This document shows positions 31,524 through 44,587 of a stretch of DNA of 64,000 bases, piece by piece. A program made the translations under genes and the position numbers. The notes beneath the pieces are model-generated. The model saw only the letters and a program-made list of their open reading frames with translations. It had not been told where the DNA came from and searched no databases. Location of the stretch: assembly GCA_036346355.1 (NCBI GenBank), contig CM070588.1, positions 13,253,914-13,317,913 of the forward strand, read 5' to 3'. The DNA comes from Rhipidocladum racemiflorum (Eukaryota > Streptophyta > Magnoliopsida > Poales > Poaceae). Each line of letters opens with the position of its first letter. Position 1 is the stretch's first letter.

Positions 31524-32772
31524 CTATGATCTCCTTAGTGGTTCATTAGCTATCACAGAAGGCAATTGAGGCTCATCATTAGGTGCTGTATTGTTGATGA
31601 CTGAATCGTCAGATGGGGGGTCAACTCCAGAATTCTCAGCTGGAGGTATAACTACATGAGGTAAAGGAACGATAGTCTCTTGGATTATCGGCAATTGTAC
31701 ATAAGTCCGAACCTCCTCAAGATCTATTTTCCTAGCCTCTGAGCTCCCACTGATTTCATCATTCTCTAAGAATACAGCATGGTGGGTTTCCACAAACTTA
31801 GTGATATGATTTGGACAATAAAATCGATATCCCTTAGACCTTTCAGGATATCCAATAAAATGGCAACTTATTGTCTTAGGATCCAATTTTCCAAGATGTG
31901 GATTAAAGAATTTAGCTTCAGAAGAACAACCCCACACACGTAAATACTTTAAACTCGGTTTCTTTCCAGTCCACAATTCATAAGGGGTTTTAGGGACTGA
32001 TTTACTGGGAACCCGGTTAAGTATGTGTGCGGCTGTCTTTAATGCTTCCATCCACAGACTAACTGGTAAACTAGAGTAACTCATCATGCTACGTACCATA
32101 TCCATAAGGGTGCGATTGCGCCTTTCAGCTACTCCATTTTGCTGAGGTTCACCAGGTGTGGAATATTGTGCTGCTATGCCATTTTCTGAAAGAAATTTAG
32201 CGAATGGACCAGGAATCTGTCCATAAGGAGCGTGTCTCCCAAATATTCTCCTCCACAATCTGATCTCATTACCTTAATCTTTAAGTTGAGCTGATTTTCT
32301 ACTTCAGCCTTAAAGATTTTGAATTTATCGAGTGATTCAGATCGATCGTGAATGGGGAAAATATAACCATAACGGGAGAAGTCGTTAGTGAACGTGATAA
32401 AGGAGTTATACCCATCAACTGAAGTCACAGGAAAAGGTCCACATATGTCAGTGTGGACTAATTCTAAAACTCCTGTGCTTCGTGTGGCTCCTTTCTTAAT
32501 CTGTTTTACATATTTCCCTTTAATGCAATCAATACAATGATCTGAGTCACAGAAGTCTAGGGGTTGGAGTATCTCTTCCTTAATGAGACGCTCCATTCTC
32601 CCCTTCGAAATGTGGCCTAAACGATAGTACCACAATTTCAATGAAGTCTCATCACCTAGACTTCTCTTTCTCTTATTGGTGGAATCACACACATTCATCG
32701 ATACAGGAGAATCAGAGAGATGAAGCATATAGAGTCTGTCTCGTCGAGTTGTGAGACCAACATTATTAGAAT
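31524..32772 (-). pseudogene. pol: Copia integrase, frameshifted and 5'-truncated
   Basis: Minus-strand frames give the pre-integrase zinc region (LKLWYYRLGHISKGRMERLI, then CDSDHCIDCIKGKYVK), the first Asp in LVHTDICGPFP, the second Asp in VMRSDCGGEYLG, a frameshift near 32180-32250, and the catalytic Glu in NGVAERRNRTLMDMVRSM. LWMEALKTAAHILNRVPSKS and YELWTGKKPSLKYLRVWGCS follow. All three catalytic residues are present. The sequence stops dead at about 32772, where it meets a truncated gypsy LTR, so gag, protease and the 5' LTR are gone. Confidence 0.92.
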
Positions 32773-35700
32773 GTCATGTCATGTGCACGTAGCAGGTCTA
32801 AGCAATATACTACAACGATCTAAATACCCAATGTTGGCAATTTAATAATGTCCAACTATGTATTCCACAACTAGGGTGACAAGGGTTCATGGCATATAAT
32901 TAAATAGTAAAGGTGTCATACTGCAATTTGGCATTTATCTAATTCCCAGAAATAATTTAAACAATTTCTAATTAAATTAACATGCCATAATTTAAATCAA
33001 ATTAATTTCAAAAATGGGATCAATATGGTCAAAGCATAACTTGCCTTCAAAAAGTACATGATCTTGGTCTTGAGCTGGCTCCTGGGTCAACACTTCACCT
33101 TCGAAGCCTTCGGGCACTTAACGTCTACTTGTAACGTATGCAAATAGCAATAAATAAATAAAACAATATATACATATTTCCCAAAAGTCTAAATAAAGTC
33201 CATAAACAGAAAGGGCATAATTTTACAAATTTTTAGAAACTTGAATCGCCCAAATCGGAGTTAAAATGCAAAAGTTATAATTGTTTAAAGTTTAAAGAAT
33301 CTACTAATTAAATGTAAACAAAGAAAATTTCATATTCAAAAATTTATTAAAATTCATATTTAAGTACATCTCAATTTTATAAAAATTTAGAAATTGGAAT
33401 CGTTCAAATCGGAGTTAAAACGCAAAAGTTATAAGCGTTTGAAGTTTTGAAAATTCAAATAAAAGAATAAACCGAATTAATTCATTTATTTTTCTATTGA
33501 AAAATCCATTTATTGCGTCAGCATGACACGTGAACCAATCAGAAGCCGCCACGTCGCCTCGGGTCCATGGACACGGCGCACGGCTCGGCTTGGTCCATCG
33601 TGGACCCGACCCACGGGGACATGTCTCACTGACATGTGGGACCCCTCGGGTGACGTCAGCACTGACGTCACCACGCTCGGCTGATGGCACTGACATGCGG
33701 GCCCCACCGTGATGTCAGCGGTGACGTCATGGTGCGGTTGGCTGTCCCAGACATGTGGCTAGATCTCGGCCGTTGATTTGAAAATCAACGGCCCAGATCG
33801 AATCTGGGCTGTACATGTTTGGGGTAACGTGGCGCAAACTGAGCCGCACGATTGTTAAAGCACCCAAGCACGGTGTGATTTGCGGGCTACGTGGCTAGAT
33901 CTTGTGCGTTGGATCTAAATCCAACGGATGAGATTGGATCTAAATACCACAACGTGGATTCCGTTACGGTGACATGGACGAACGTGGGTCGTTGGATCTA
34001 GATCTAATGGTCTAGATCTAATCTGGTTTCTACGGTCAAGGGGGTGACATGGACTCACCGTGATCGTTGGATCTCGATCGGATGGTGGATAAAGCTTAGG
34101 GGCGGCGATGGCAACGCGGCGGCTTACGGCGGCAGGGGACGAGGACGACGACCCACGCGACGGTGTTTGGGGCATGCTCCGTTGAGGTAAGTGGTACTGT
34201 CGGGACCCCGAATTTGCAAATCCGGACCCTCTGTGTATTCAGCACTAGTCCAGGAACGCGCTAGTGCACACAGTCTTAACATCGGTAAATATCACAATCA
34301 TACCACTCGATACTAATAGAGTACTTTATTTAAATAGTCAAACTGGTTACTTAACCTTATGGTCAAGTCACAAACGTACGCCTCGCAGGGCGAAACTTAT
34401 TAAGAGAGAAATAGTAGCAGCGGAAAATCAAATAACCCGTGGCGCCATCCAAGATACCACAGCAACCGACCGGGCTCGCTTCCCTAAGTAGACGGTCCCT
34501 CTTGGAGCTCCTCCTCCAAAGCCGGTGTAATCTCCTCTTCAAGCGGTGTTATATTGTGGCAAGGGTGAGTACTTGGTACTCGGCAAGTCATGCATAGAAT
34601 GCAAAGCTAATATACTATATGCATGGCTTGGTACAAAGGAATAGCTCAGGTATATTTGCGAAATGACATTTGACAAGTAGTATAAGTAGATTCGAAAGCA
34701 GTAGAAACAAGTAAAGCATAAATAACTTTTCAAGGAGTTTAACAAACATTTTTCCCATCCTAAACCACATTTCTAACATCATTGTCAATCCAACCCAACC
34801 GTTCAAGTCCAAGTTATTTTTGAGAAAATCTAACCCTTGACTGTAATTCCCGAGCGATGTCCAATACCGCGGACACGGCTATTCGAATAGATTCTACACT
34901 CTGCAGAGGTTATGCACTTTACCCACAAGATACAGTCAAACACCACAAAGGCGAGTTCCTGTAACAAAGTCTTTCGGAAACCTCTAACAATACAAGTGGT
35001 CCTCCCCGGTTATTGCGCACTAACCCTTCCCTTAGCTAAGGCGAAGTCTAGGCCAATCAACCGTTAGATGGGTACCTGGCCTCAACCCCGGTACGCTCCC
35101 CCGTACAACTTACACAAAGGGTGTAGTTGACCTCCTGAGGTCCCACAGGTACGTTATTAGCAACTTAGTCAACTAGGTCCGTCCCATTACAGACATGTGG
35201 TTGCACGTTAGACCCAGTTCAAAGGCTTGCAAGGTTAAGTCCTTAGGGTGACCAGGGCAAGACTACCCGAAGAACCAAATCAACATCCCCAATGCCACAA
35301 CTGGCCCACCTGATTACTCTTGCCACATGCCCCGATCGAAAACTATTTATCAAACCCCAGTTGATTACCATGCACCACGTGCCATCAACAACACATGATA
35401 CTTTTCCAAAACAGGTTCAATATATCATTAAGTCAATATTAGCATTTGATTGTCCAAAATCATGTCATGAGCACGTAGCAGGTCTAAGCAGTATACTACA
35501 ACGGTCTAAAACCCATGTTGGCAATCTAATAATGTCCAACTAGTAATCCACAACTAGGGTGACAAGGGGTTATGGCACATACTTAAATAATCAAGGTGTC
35601 ATACAAAGAAATTGGTATTTATCTAATCCCCCATATTTGAATAAAGTATTTTCTAATTGAACTAGCATGCAATAGGTTAAATCAAAATAGATTTCAAAAT

Positions 35701-38364
35701 AGGATCAACATGGTCAAAGCACAACTAGCCTTCAAAAAGTACTTGTTCTTGGTCTTGAGTTGGATCCTGAGTCAATACTTCTCCTTCGAATCCTTCCCAA
35801 GACTTCAACGTCTACTCGTAAAGCGTGCAAATAGCAAATACACAAATAAACAATATGCAAAAAGTGTCCAAACATCCAAATAAAATCCATAAACAGAGAG
35901 AACATAATTTTATGAATTTTTAGAAACTAGAATCGTCAAATTCGGAGTTAAAACGCAAAAGTTATGATTATTTAAAGCTTAAATAATCAATTAAATAATT
36001 TTACAGAGAAAAACTTTAGTCCAAAAATTAAATAAAATTCATATTTAAGTAGATCTCAATTTTATACGAATTTAGAAATTTGAATCACTCAAATCGGAGT
36101 TGAAACGCAAAAGTTATAAGCGTTTGAAGTTTTGAAATTCAAATCAATTATTAAACCGAATTATTAAATCATTTTCTTTTCGGAAAATCATTTATTGCGT
36201 CGGCGAGGACACGTGGACCAATCGGGTGACGACAGCGTGGCCTCGGGTCCACGGACCGCCGCGGTCTCGGCTCGGTCCACCGTGGGCTCGGCCCACGGCT
36301 CACGATCGGCCGACAGTGGGCCCTCGACACGCGGGCCGCGTGTCGGCGTCTACTGCCAGCGTGGGACGGCATCGACGCGGCGGTCAGGCTTCCCGACACG
36401 TGGCGCAATCTCGGCCGTTGATTTGAAAATCAACGGCCCAGATTAGATCTGGCTAACGCGCTTGGAAAACAACTCCACTAATCTGGACCGTTCGATCTTG
36501 ATCGGACGGTCAAGATCCAATCTATCGCTATGAACGTGGTTCAATCTAAGCCGTTGGATCTAGATCTAATGGTTGAGATTAGATCTGGAGATTAACACGT
36601 GATTCTTTACCGTGGGTGATGTGGACGAATCTGGACCGTGCGATGAAGATCCGACGGTGGAGAAGCTTCGCGGGTCTGCGATGTCCACGGCGGAGCTCCG
36701 GCCGGCGTTGAGAACGAAGACCACACCGACGGCGTTCGGGCACGCTCGGCGAAGTGGGTGGTCTCTTGGTGCGTCTCGGCGGGGACTCGGATCTGGGCTC
36801 CTTCGGCGGAAGACGACGGACGGCGGCGAGCGGCGCAAACGCGGCGGACACCTCCTCCAACTACGGCGAGCTAAATGCGGGCAAACGGCGACGGCTCGGC
36901 GAGATGGCTCGGGGACACGGTGCGCACGGAGGAGGGCAACCTCGGGCGTGACTCCGGGCTTTAAATAGCCTCGGCGTTCGTGCGAGGCGGAAACCTAATT
37001 CTCCACGGCGGTAGCGGGCGGCGAGTCCGGCTCGGACTTCGGGCGGAGACGACGACGGCCGATCCGCCCACGTGGCGCGATCAACAGCCACGATCGCAGC
37101 AGCGCGACCGGTCCGGTCCGGTCTCGGCTCGAACCGATGCGATCCAATCTGACAGTTGGATCTCGATCCGACGGTCGGGATCAACTTGGGTTAGGGTTGG
37201 GTTCGACCAGGCTCGGTGGCTCGGTCGGACTCGAGTCTAACTCGGGTGCGGCTTCGATCCGGATGAATAGTGCAAACCCAATCGCATTTTCCAAATGATT
37301 TAATAATTAAAATAATTCCTAAATTCATTTAATTCATTAAAAATAGCAAAATACTCGAAAAATTCGGAAAAATTCTGGAAAATATTTTGGACTCAAATAA
37401 AATATTTCCAACAAAATTTTATTTGCAAAATTAAATTCTTTAATTATTTCAAAATGGAATAAATTCAAATAAATTCCAAATAAATCCAAATAAATTCCAG
37501 AAAATTCCAAAAATTCACCAAAGTGCCAAATCACACATGAATTTAAGAAAAGCAATATTTTGGGGTGTTACAGGTACCCCTAGGCGCGGCTCGTCGCGAC
37601 GATTCCGGATCTGGGCTCGGTAACGGCGGAGGGCGGCAATCGGCAAAAAACCGCAGCGGTCTTCTTCTGCAACTTCGGCGAGCTCCCGCGGGCTAACGGC
37701 GGTGACTTGACCACAACGGGTTGGGGCTACGGATGCGCACGGAAGAGGGATCCACGTCAGGGGTGGCGGCGCATTAAATAGGGGTCTCGGCTTCTGTGAA
37801 AATCGCGGAAACCGAGGCCCACTCGGCGGCGGCGGCGGAGTCCGGCGGGGACTCGGACTGGGTGACGTGGATGCACGCGGGATGTACACGTGGCACGATC
37901 AATGGTGTAGATCGCACGGGCGCAGACGGTTTGCCTCGGGTCGCACGTGGGTGATGTGGCGCAATCGCGGCCGTTGGATCTCGATCCAACGGTCGCACGG
38001 GTTAGGGTTGCTTTCGGCTCGGGTCGAACTCAAACTCGAGTCTGACTCGGGTTCGGTCGGAGGAACAGTACAAACCCACTCGGCTATTTCCCAGCGATTT
38101 AATATTCAAATTAATTTCTAGAAATTCAAATAATTCAAGAAAAATAGCAAAATAATGAGAAAATTTCTGGAAAATATTTTGAGACATTTAGGACACAAAT
38201 AAAATATTTTCCACAAAATTTTATTTATAAATTTTAATTCTTTAATTTTTTCAAAAGGGAATAAATTAAAATTAAATCCAAATAAATTCCAGAAAATTCC
38301 GAAAAGTCACCAAAGTGCAAAATTTCATTTAAATTCATGAAAAGCAAAAATTGGGGTGTTACAA
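32773..38364 (-). repeat. LTR-A: 3' LTR of Tekay-like element A, truncated and carrying a solo LTR
   Basis: 32773-34197 plus 37578-38364 match 49246-51517 of LTR-B almost base for base over long stretches. About 1.27 kb that should start the LTR is missing, replaced by the copia fragment. Its inner end ...GGGGTGTTACA at 38364 is followed by the polypurine tract. The interruption at 34198-37572 is a related solo LTR. The portion 33500-34190 is rich in short palindromes. On the minus strand the TATA-like CTATTTAATG lies near 37772-37782. Confidence 0.9.
34198..37572 (-). mobile_element. Solo LTR of a related Tekay-like subfamily
   Basis: 3375 bases beginning TGTCGGGACCCCG and ending GGGGTGTTACA, flanked on both sides by GGTAC (34193-34197 and 37573-37577). 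LTR-B has one GGTAC at the equivalent site (near 50717) and no insertion. It resembles LTR-C (56772-60199) more closely than LTR-A/B, for example in the first 150 bases and around 36410. No internal region remains, so it arose by recombination between the two LTRs of one element. Orientation is judged from the TG...CA ends matching the minus-strand elements. Confidence 0.93.
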
Positions 38365-38377
38365 ACCTCCCCCCTTA
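38365..38377 (-). other. Polypurine tract of element A
   Basis: Minus strand AAGGGGGGAGGTT lies directly before the LTR end. The same tract is at 51518-51531 (element B) and 60200-60213 (element C). Confidence 0.85.
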
Positions 38378-38404
38378 ACAAAATCTCATCCCGAGATTCA
38401 GGGC

Positions 38405-39740
38405 TAACTAAGGAATAGGTTCGGAAACTCCTTCTTCAAATCCTCCTCACGCTCCCAAGTCGCTTCACTTTCTGCGTGGTTGCTCCATTGGACTCTGGAG
38501 AAACGGCTTGACTTGTTTCTAGTCTCTCAATCCCTGGTGTCCAGAATCTTCACCGGGTGCTCCTTGTAAGTTAGATCTTCTTCCAACTCAATCGACTCTA
38601 GTGGCGTCTGTTCATCCGGTACTCGGAGACACTTCTTCAGATGTGACACATGGAATACATCATGCACACCTGCCAACGACTGCAGCAACTCCAATTGGTA
38701 AGCAACTTCATCTTTGTGGCTCAAAATCTTAAATGGCCCAACATAACGTGGTGCGAGTTTCCCTTTGTCGTGGAATCTTTTAACTCCCTTGAGAGGTGTA
38801 ACCCTAAGGTACACGAAATCCTCTGGTTCAAAACTCAAGTCTCGGCGATGGTTATCCGCTTAACTCTTCTGTCTTGACTGAGCTATCTTCAGTCTTTCCC
38901 AGATCATGGCAATCTGCTCTTCGGCTTCTTGAAGAATGTCCAGCCCAAAGACACAACGTTCACCTGTTTCATTCCAGTTCAATGGCGTCCGACAGGGTCG
39001 ACCATATAGTGCTTCAAAGGGTGACATCTGTAGACTGGCCTGATAACTATTATTATAGCTGAAATCAACATACAAGAGGTAGCATAAGCTAACGGACAAA
39101 GCTCGTAGCATATTCTCTAGAATTTAATTAACTGTTTCGGTTTGCCCATCCGTCTGCGGGTGATATGCCGCACTGAAGTTTAAACGGGTCCCCATGGCTT
39201 CATGCAACTTATTCCAAAATCTTGAGGTAAATTGGGTACCTCTGTCTGATACAATCTTCTTCGGCACTCCGTGCAAACAGACGATCCTAGTCATGTACAA
39301 CTCTTCTAGTTTATCTCCTAAGTAAGTTGTTTTCACAGGGATAAAATGAGCGACCTTGGTCAAGCGGTCCACTATAACCCATATGGAGTCATATCCCCAT
39401 TGAGTCTTCGGCAAACCGGTAATGAAGTCCAATAAAATTTCCTCCCACTTCCACTCAGGAATCTTCAGTGACTGCAGCAATCCTGCCGGCCTGTGATGCA
39501 TTGCCTTGACTCTCTGACATATGTCGCACAGCGCAACCTGTTCAGCAACTTCACATTTCATACTCGACCACCAGAATCATTCCTTCAGGTCTTGATACAT
39601 TTTTGCACATCCTGGATGAATTGAATACTTGGAGCCATGGGCTTCCTCTAGGATCAGCTGCTTCAGCTCCTTCTTATTCGGCACACAGATGCGATCCTTA
39701 ATCCACAACGTGCCTTGCTCATCCAGTCTGAAATCCTTAG
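38405..39740 (-). pseudogene. pol: Element A integrase with C-terminal chromodomain
   Basis: Minus-strand pieces: HPGCAKMYQDLKE and CDICQRVKAMHHRPAGLL (zinc finger), LLDFITGLPKTQWGYDSIWV with the first Asp, VSDRGTQFTSRFWNKLHEAM with the second, HPQTDGQTETVN with Glu, then FEALYGRPCRTPLNWNETGE, SFEPEDFVYLRVTPLKGV and YVGPFKILS. The chromodomain region follows HPVKILDTRD at the end, in a shifted frame to 38405. Frame breaks occur near 38525, 38850, 39115 and 39565, so the protein is not made. The chromodomain tail identifies a chromovirus; the long LTRs suggest the Tekay/Del branch. Confidence 0.9.
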
Positions 39741-41050
39741 CCTTGCTTTCATTCATCTGGGACTTAATTATGCGGATTTTGTCATCATCTTTCTGTCCAT
39801 CTCGGATCTGGTCTTCTAAGGTAGGCTTCACCTCCAATGCGGCCAAGAATCCTTCCCGTACTACTTCTAGCTTCAGCTTCTGAAATTCCTTGCATAGCTC
39901 ATCCTGACTTGTGGATATCAACATACTCAAGGTATGGCTCTTCCGACTCAAGGCGTCGACCACCACGTTGGCCTTCCCGGGATGGTAGTGGATTCCGACA
40001 TTGTAGTCCTTGATCAACTCTAGGCATCGCCTCTGCCTCATGTTCAGATCCGATTGGGTGAAGATGTATTTAAGACTCTTATGGTCCGTATACACTTCGC
40101 ATCTATTTCCTATCAAGTAGTGTCGCCACAACTTCAAGGCATGCACTACAGCTACTAACTCTATGTCATGCGTCGGGTAATTCTCTTCATGCGGCCTCAG
40201 CTACCTTGACGCATACGCGACGACCTTCCGGTTTTGCATCAGCACGCATCCAATTCCTTTGCGCGATGCATCACAGTAGATATCAAAGCTATGATTAACA
40301 TCCGGTAAGACTAACACCGACGCTGATGTCAATCGCTTTTTCAGCTCCTGGAAACCTTTCTCACACTCCGGTGTCCAGTTGAACTTCTTTTCTTTCTTCA
40401 GCAGTTGCGTAAGAGGTCTCGCAATTATCGAAAAGCCTTCAATAAAACGGCGATAGTAACCGGCCATCCCAAGGAAACTCCGAATCTGGGTCACTGTCTT
40501 CGGCGGTTCCCAATGTAACATAGCTTCAACTTTCCTTGGATCAATAGCGACTCCTTCTGCGTTCATCAGATGTCTAAGAAACTCCACCTTGTCTTTCCAA
40601 AAATCACACTTGCTGAATTTGGCGAAGAACTGTTGTTCTCTCAGCTTCTCCAAAACTAGCCTCAAGTGTTCTGCATGTTCATCCCTCGTCTTGGAGTAGA
40701 CTAAGATATCATCTATGAACACAACAACGAACTTGTCTAAATACGCCATGAATACCTTATTCATCATATTCATGAAATAAGCTGGCGCATTCGTCAGACC
40801 AAAGGACATAATGGTAAACTCGTAATGTCCGTATATTGACGAGAATGCGGTTTTCGGGATATCCTCTGATCGGATCTTCAACTGGTGATATCCGGATCTC
40901 AGATCAATCTGGGAGAAAACTCCGGCTCCTCTCAACTGGTCAAACAGATCGTCGATCCTGGGTAGCGGGTAATTATTCTTCACGGTGACTTCATTGAGTG
41001 CACGGTAGTCAATGCACATCCTGAAACCCACGGCGATGAACTCGGTCTAT
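39741..41050 (-). pseudogene. pol: Element A reverse transcriptase and RNase H
   Basis: RT frame 40201-41031: MCIDYRALNEVTVKNNYPLP, IDLRSGYHQLKIRSEDIPKT with the catalytic Asp, MSFGLTNAPAYFMNMMNKVF, and active-site VVVFIDDILVYSKT. The connection and RNase H follow (FDIYCDASRKGIGCVLMQ, then in the next frame CEVYTDHKSLKYIFTQSDLN and HPGKANVVVDALSRKS). A stop/frameshift separates RT (40201) from RNase H (40146), and another separates RT from protease near 41035. Compared with element C the RNase H motif ADALSR reads VDALSR. Confidence 0.92.
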
Positions 41051-42060
41051 TGAATCCTTTTTCCATCAACACTTCAAGCTGTTTCTTCATCTCCACCAAT
41101 TCTTCAGTTGACATCCGATAGGGTCTCTTTGCTATCGGTGTTGTTCCTAGTACTAACTCAATCACAAATTCTATATCCCTGTCTGGCGGCATACCCAGCA
41201 AATCTTCAGGAAAAACATCAGGATACTGACTTACCACTGGAACATCTTCTATGCTGACTGTCTTTACACTGTTGACCAACAACTGTCCATCTCGAACGGC
41301 GGTCGCTTGAAACTCCACTTTTCTTCCACACAGGCTCTCAATTGTTATGACCCTTTGTCCATAATCCAATACGGTCTTATGCTTGGACAACCAATCCATT
41401 CCCAAGATAACATCTAGGGTCTGGGTTCCCAATATAATAAGGTTTGCTAAGAACTCTACCCCATCTATTAGTATTCTCACCCCAGAACATCCTACTTGAG
41501 ATCGGAGTTCTGACCCAGGGGTTTGAACTAGAAGCATGCATTTAAGGTTCACAATCTCCAAATCATTCTTAGAAACAAAATCTCGAGAAACAAATGAGTG
41601 CAAAGCTCCAGAGTCAAACAAAACTGTTGCAAGTACTGAGTTGACAAGTATCTTACCCAGTATGATGTCCGTGGCATTCTGAAGTGCATCTGCGGTCACG
41701 TGATTGACTCTACCTCTCACCACGGTCTGGGGCGCGGCTCCTGGCTGTGCTGCTCCGCGATTTGCTCCTGGTGTAGGTGTCCTGGCTGGTGTGGATCCCA
41801 AGTTGAAGCGAACAGGGGTCACTCCTGCTGTCTTCTTGGGGCAATTGTTGAAAAGTGCCCTGGCTCGTTGCATGTATAGCAGCGCCTCACTATGCCCTGC
41901 TGACTAACCGAAGCGGCGTTTCTGGCTGGAGCTGGGGTCTGGAAATTCTAATTGACGGGTCTTGGTGCTGGCGACGGTGTTCTTGCTGCATTCTACGGCT
42001 GGAATCTAAAAAACTTATTCGGCGCAACCCTCAGACGTTGCTGCGCCCCCTGACGTGATC
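41051..42060 (-). pseudogene. pol: Element A protease and gag C-terminus
   Basis: The minus-strand frame 40980-41873 has GRVNHVTADALQNATDIILG, then the aspartic protease site VLFDSGALHSFVS, LDVILGMDWLSKHKTVLDYG, and the spacer into RT (RPYRMSTEELVEMKKQLEVL, then MEKGFNRPSSSPW). The protease active-site D-S-G is intact. It would cut the polyprotein. Upstream (41874-42060) the zinc-knuckle part of gag is out of frame. Confidence 0.88.
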
Positions 42061-42387
42061 CCTGCTATTGCATCCTACGCTTCCGGTTTTCATCCAGATC
42101 CTTGCGCTTGTCCTCCAGGATGAGTGCTTTGTTTACTAGCTCTTGAAAATCGAGGAAGGTGTGGGTGATCAGTCCCACCTGCAGTCCTGAGTTTAGTCCC
42201 TTCATGAAGCGAGACTGTTTGGCCTTGTCTATCTCTACGTCTTCAGGTGCATAGCGTGCAAGCTGTGTGAACTTGTTCAGATACTCGGACACCGGTTGAT
42301 TACCTTGCTTCAGCGCCCTGAACTCCTCCTTCTTTAATTCCATTATTCCTTCTGGTACATGATACTGGCGAAATGCAGCAGTAAACT
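42061..42387 (-). pseudogene. gag: Element A gag, 3' fragment
   Basis: Reads KFTAAFRQYHVPEGIMELKK, EEFRALKQGNQPVSEYLNKF and ILEDKRKDLDENRKRRMQ, the second half of the retrotransposon gag domain. The 5' half lies at 46230-46726, on the other side of insertion E. Confidence 0.9.
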
Positions 42388-44587
42388 TGTAACACCCCGG
42401 CATCTAGTATGCCCGAATGCTACCAAACATAGGCTAAACAACATCTAAATACCACAAATTAAAGTAAATTACAACAAAGGAGTAAATGCTAAAACCGAAA
42501 ATTTCGGCAGCATCTCCTTTGTTTTTCCATGAATTGGAGCAAGAGTAATAACAAGGCAAGTTATATCATAGCATAAGACATTTAAAACAGCAATATCAAC
42601 GAATAAAGCATCACTTATGTCTATAAATAAGGAATGCAACCATTCCAACAAATATAACAAACCAAACGATGAACTCAAGCCCATACACCAAGATTCATGG
42701 CACTAAGAATTATTATCATGGCTCCCACTGATTAAACTGTATAATAATGTGAAGCTACGTGTAGAAGTGTAGCTAATGCCCTTTTTTCCCACATGCCGGT
42801 TTCATGGTACCTAAGAAAAACAACATAAACACAAGCGTGAGTTCATCACTCAGCAAGTATATTGCAATGGTTCAACAAAAAAAACAATTACATGGCTACA
42901 ACAATTCACATCATATATATCATCTCATTTATGATCACATATCATTATCATCATCATTATGTATGCAATGCGATGCGATTCTCATGTCTCCTTGGAAACT
43001 CATACTGGTATGGTTGAGTACACACCAGTCAGTGTGCACCCTCTCCCCCCTTCCATCCCGAAGATGGAGGGTGCCTACTCCTCGCTTCCCCACACCGCGG
43101 TGGATGGAATCACGATGTAGGACTTACTCATTGGCTCTCCGGAATAGTCATAACTTTCTCACCGACCTTCCCCGGACTAGTTATGACTTTCTCACCGCCC
43201 GGGCCATGTATCATGTCATGTATGCAATCATGCCAACATCATCAATCACTTGTACATTAACACATGGCATCATAACATAGTAAGCATATTCATCATATCA
43301 TTGGCAATCATTTAAAGCATAGCATGTGAACATATCATGTATTAAATTTCAATCACAATCGATCTAGCAAACTATAACCCACTACCCATTCCAATACACT
43401 TGCCGCAACCACGGGCGACGGATTGGCGAGAAGTAGAAGGCACTCCCGGGTCACACCACCTGCACATAGGTACCACACACTCACAATCATGTCCACAAAA
43501 GAGTAAGCAATCCCTCTTCTACCCCGACATCGCAAACTACTCGCTAAACCAAAAAACAGAGGTTCTGTCCCGTCGGGACAGCAGCCTTCCAAAAGGCATA
43601 ACTCGGGTTTTAAGACTCCGAATCAATTAAACGAGTACATCCTCGCGTAGCTTACGAAATTTCCCAAGTTTTTGTAAGTATATGGAAAGACTGATTCGGA
43701 CTCTAAAATGGTTTAATCTAAAGAAAACCGTCATTTGTTCCAATCACGTCACAGATTTTAACACGCTTGGTAAAACAGCCATAACTTTCAAACGGCTGAT
43801 CGGAATTGGACGTTCTTTATACCCATGGAAAGATATTGAAATTACCTACAACTTCTTCAACAGCCGTACGACCAAATTACGAATCTAAATTGACGAAAAA
43901 CCAAACCCTAGGTCGACTGCTCATGCTGCCCGAAACAGAGAACGTGGCAAACTCAAGATCCCATCTAATCTACTCAATTCCAGCACCACCAATTGATCTA
44001 AAAACATGATAATCACCCTTAGAACAGATCCTAGACCAACCCCAAGGATTTCCATGGCCATACCTTCGCCCGACGCACGAAAACCCAACGGATCTCCTCC
44101 CGGTTCGCGCGATCTCCTTCCTCGCTCAAATCCCGCCGGATCTCCTCGTCGCGGAGCGCTCCAATGGTCGGATCTTCGAGGTGTGGAGGTGGAGAACTCC
44201 CCTAGGGGCAGCAAGGGAGGTGGAGAGGTAGTGGAGGGGTGGTGGAGCCATGGGGAACAATGGGGAGGAAGGGGAAGGGTGGAGGCGCATGGGGGGCTAG
44301 GGGGTGGCGGCTAGGGTTGGGAGAGGGAGTGGGGGGCGCACCAAGGGGTGGGGGCCAGATTTGGCTGCCCAAAAGTCCCACCCCCCTTGGGCCCAAACCC
44401 TTCCACCGGAGGCCCAACACAACCCCCAAGGCCCAAAGTCCCCCAGAGAGGCCCAAACACCCGAAAACGGCCCAAAAACATGCTATAAACGGTATAACGT
44501 AAAGTTTTAACCTCCATTTTCACATTTTATAAAGTTTTTGACCTCAACATTCACATTTTATAAGATACGACACTCCGTGGTGTCACA
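42388..44587 (-). repeat. LTR of insertion E (2.2-kb LTR family)
   Basis: 2200 bases, TGTAACACCCCGG ... GTGGTGTCACA on the plus strand. Its reverse complement matches LTR-D (53497-55724) along its length: both start TGTGACAC.ACGGA on the element strand, share GGTCAAAAAC, GGCCGTTT.CGG.GTTT, the CCCCTAGGGG...GGAGGT stretch and the GAGAAAGTCATAACT motifs. A polypurine tract follows at 44588, so this is the 3' LTR of a minus-strand element. Confidence 0.9.

Noticed and set aside
40201..41031. Endogenous pararetrovirus polymerase
   Set aside because: The RT is accompanied by integrase with a chromodomain and flanking LTRs with PBS and PPT, so it is gypsy, not a caulimovirid.
42804..43280. 158-codon plus-strand frame within LTR-E
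   Set aside because: It crosses LTR sequence with repeats of CATCAT and GACTTTCTCACCG; not conserved as a frame in LTR-D.
44200..44460. Gly/Pro-rich frames on both strands at 44006-44510
   Set aside because: They lie in the G-rich part of LTR-E; the equivalent region of LTR-D has no shared frame.
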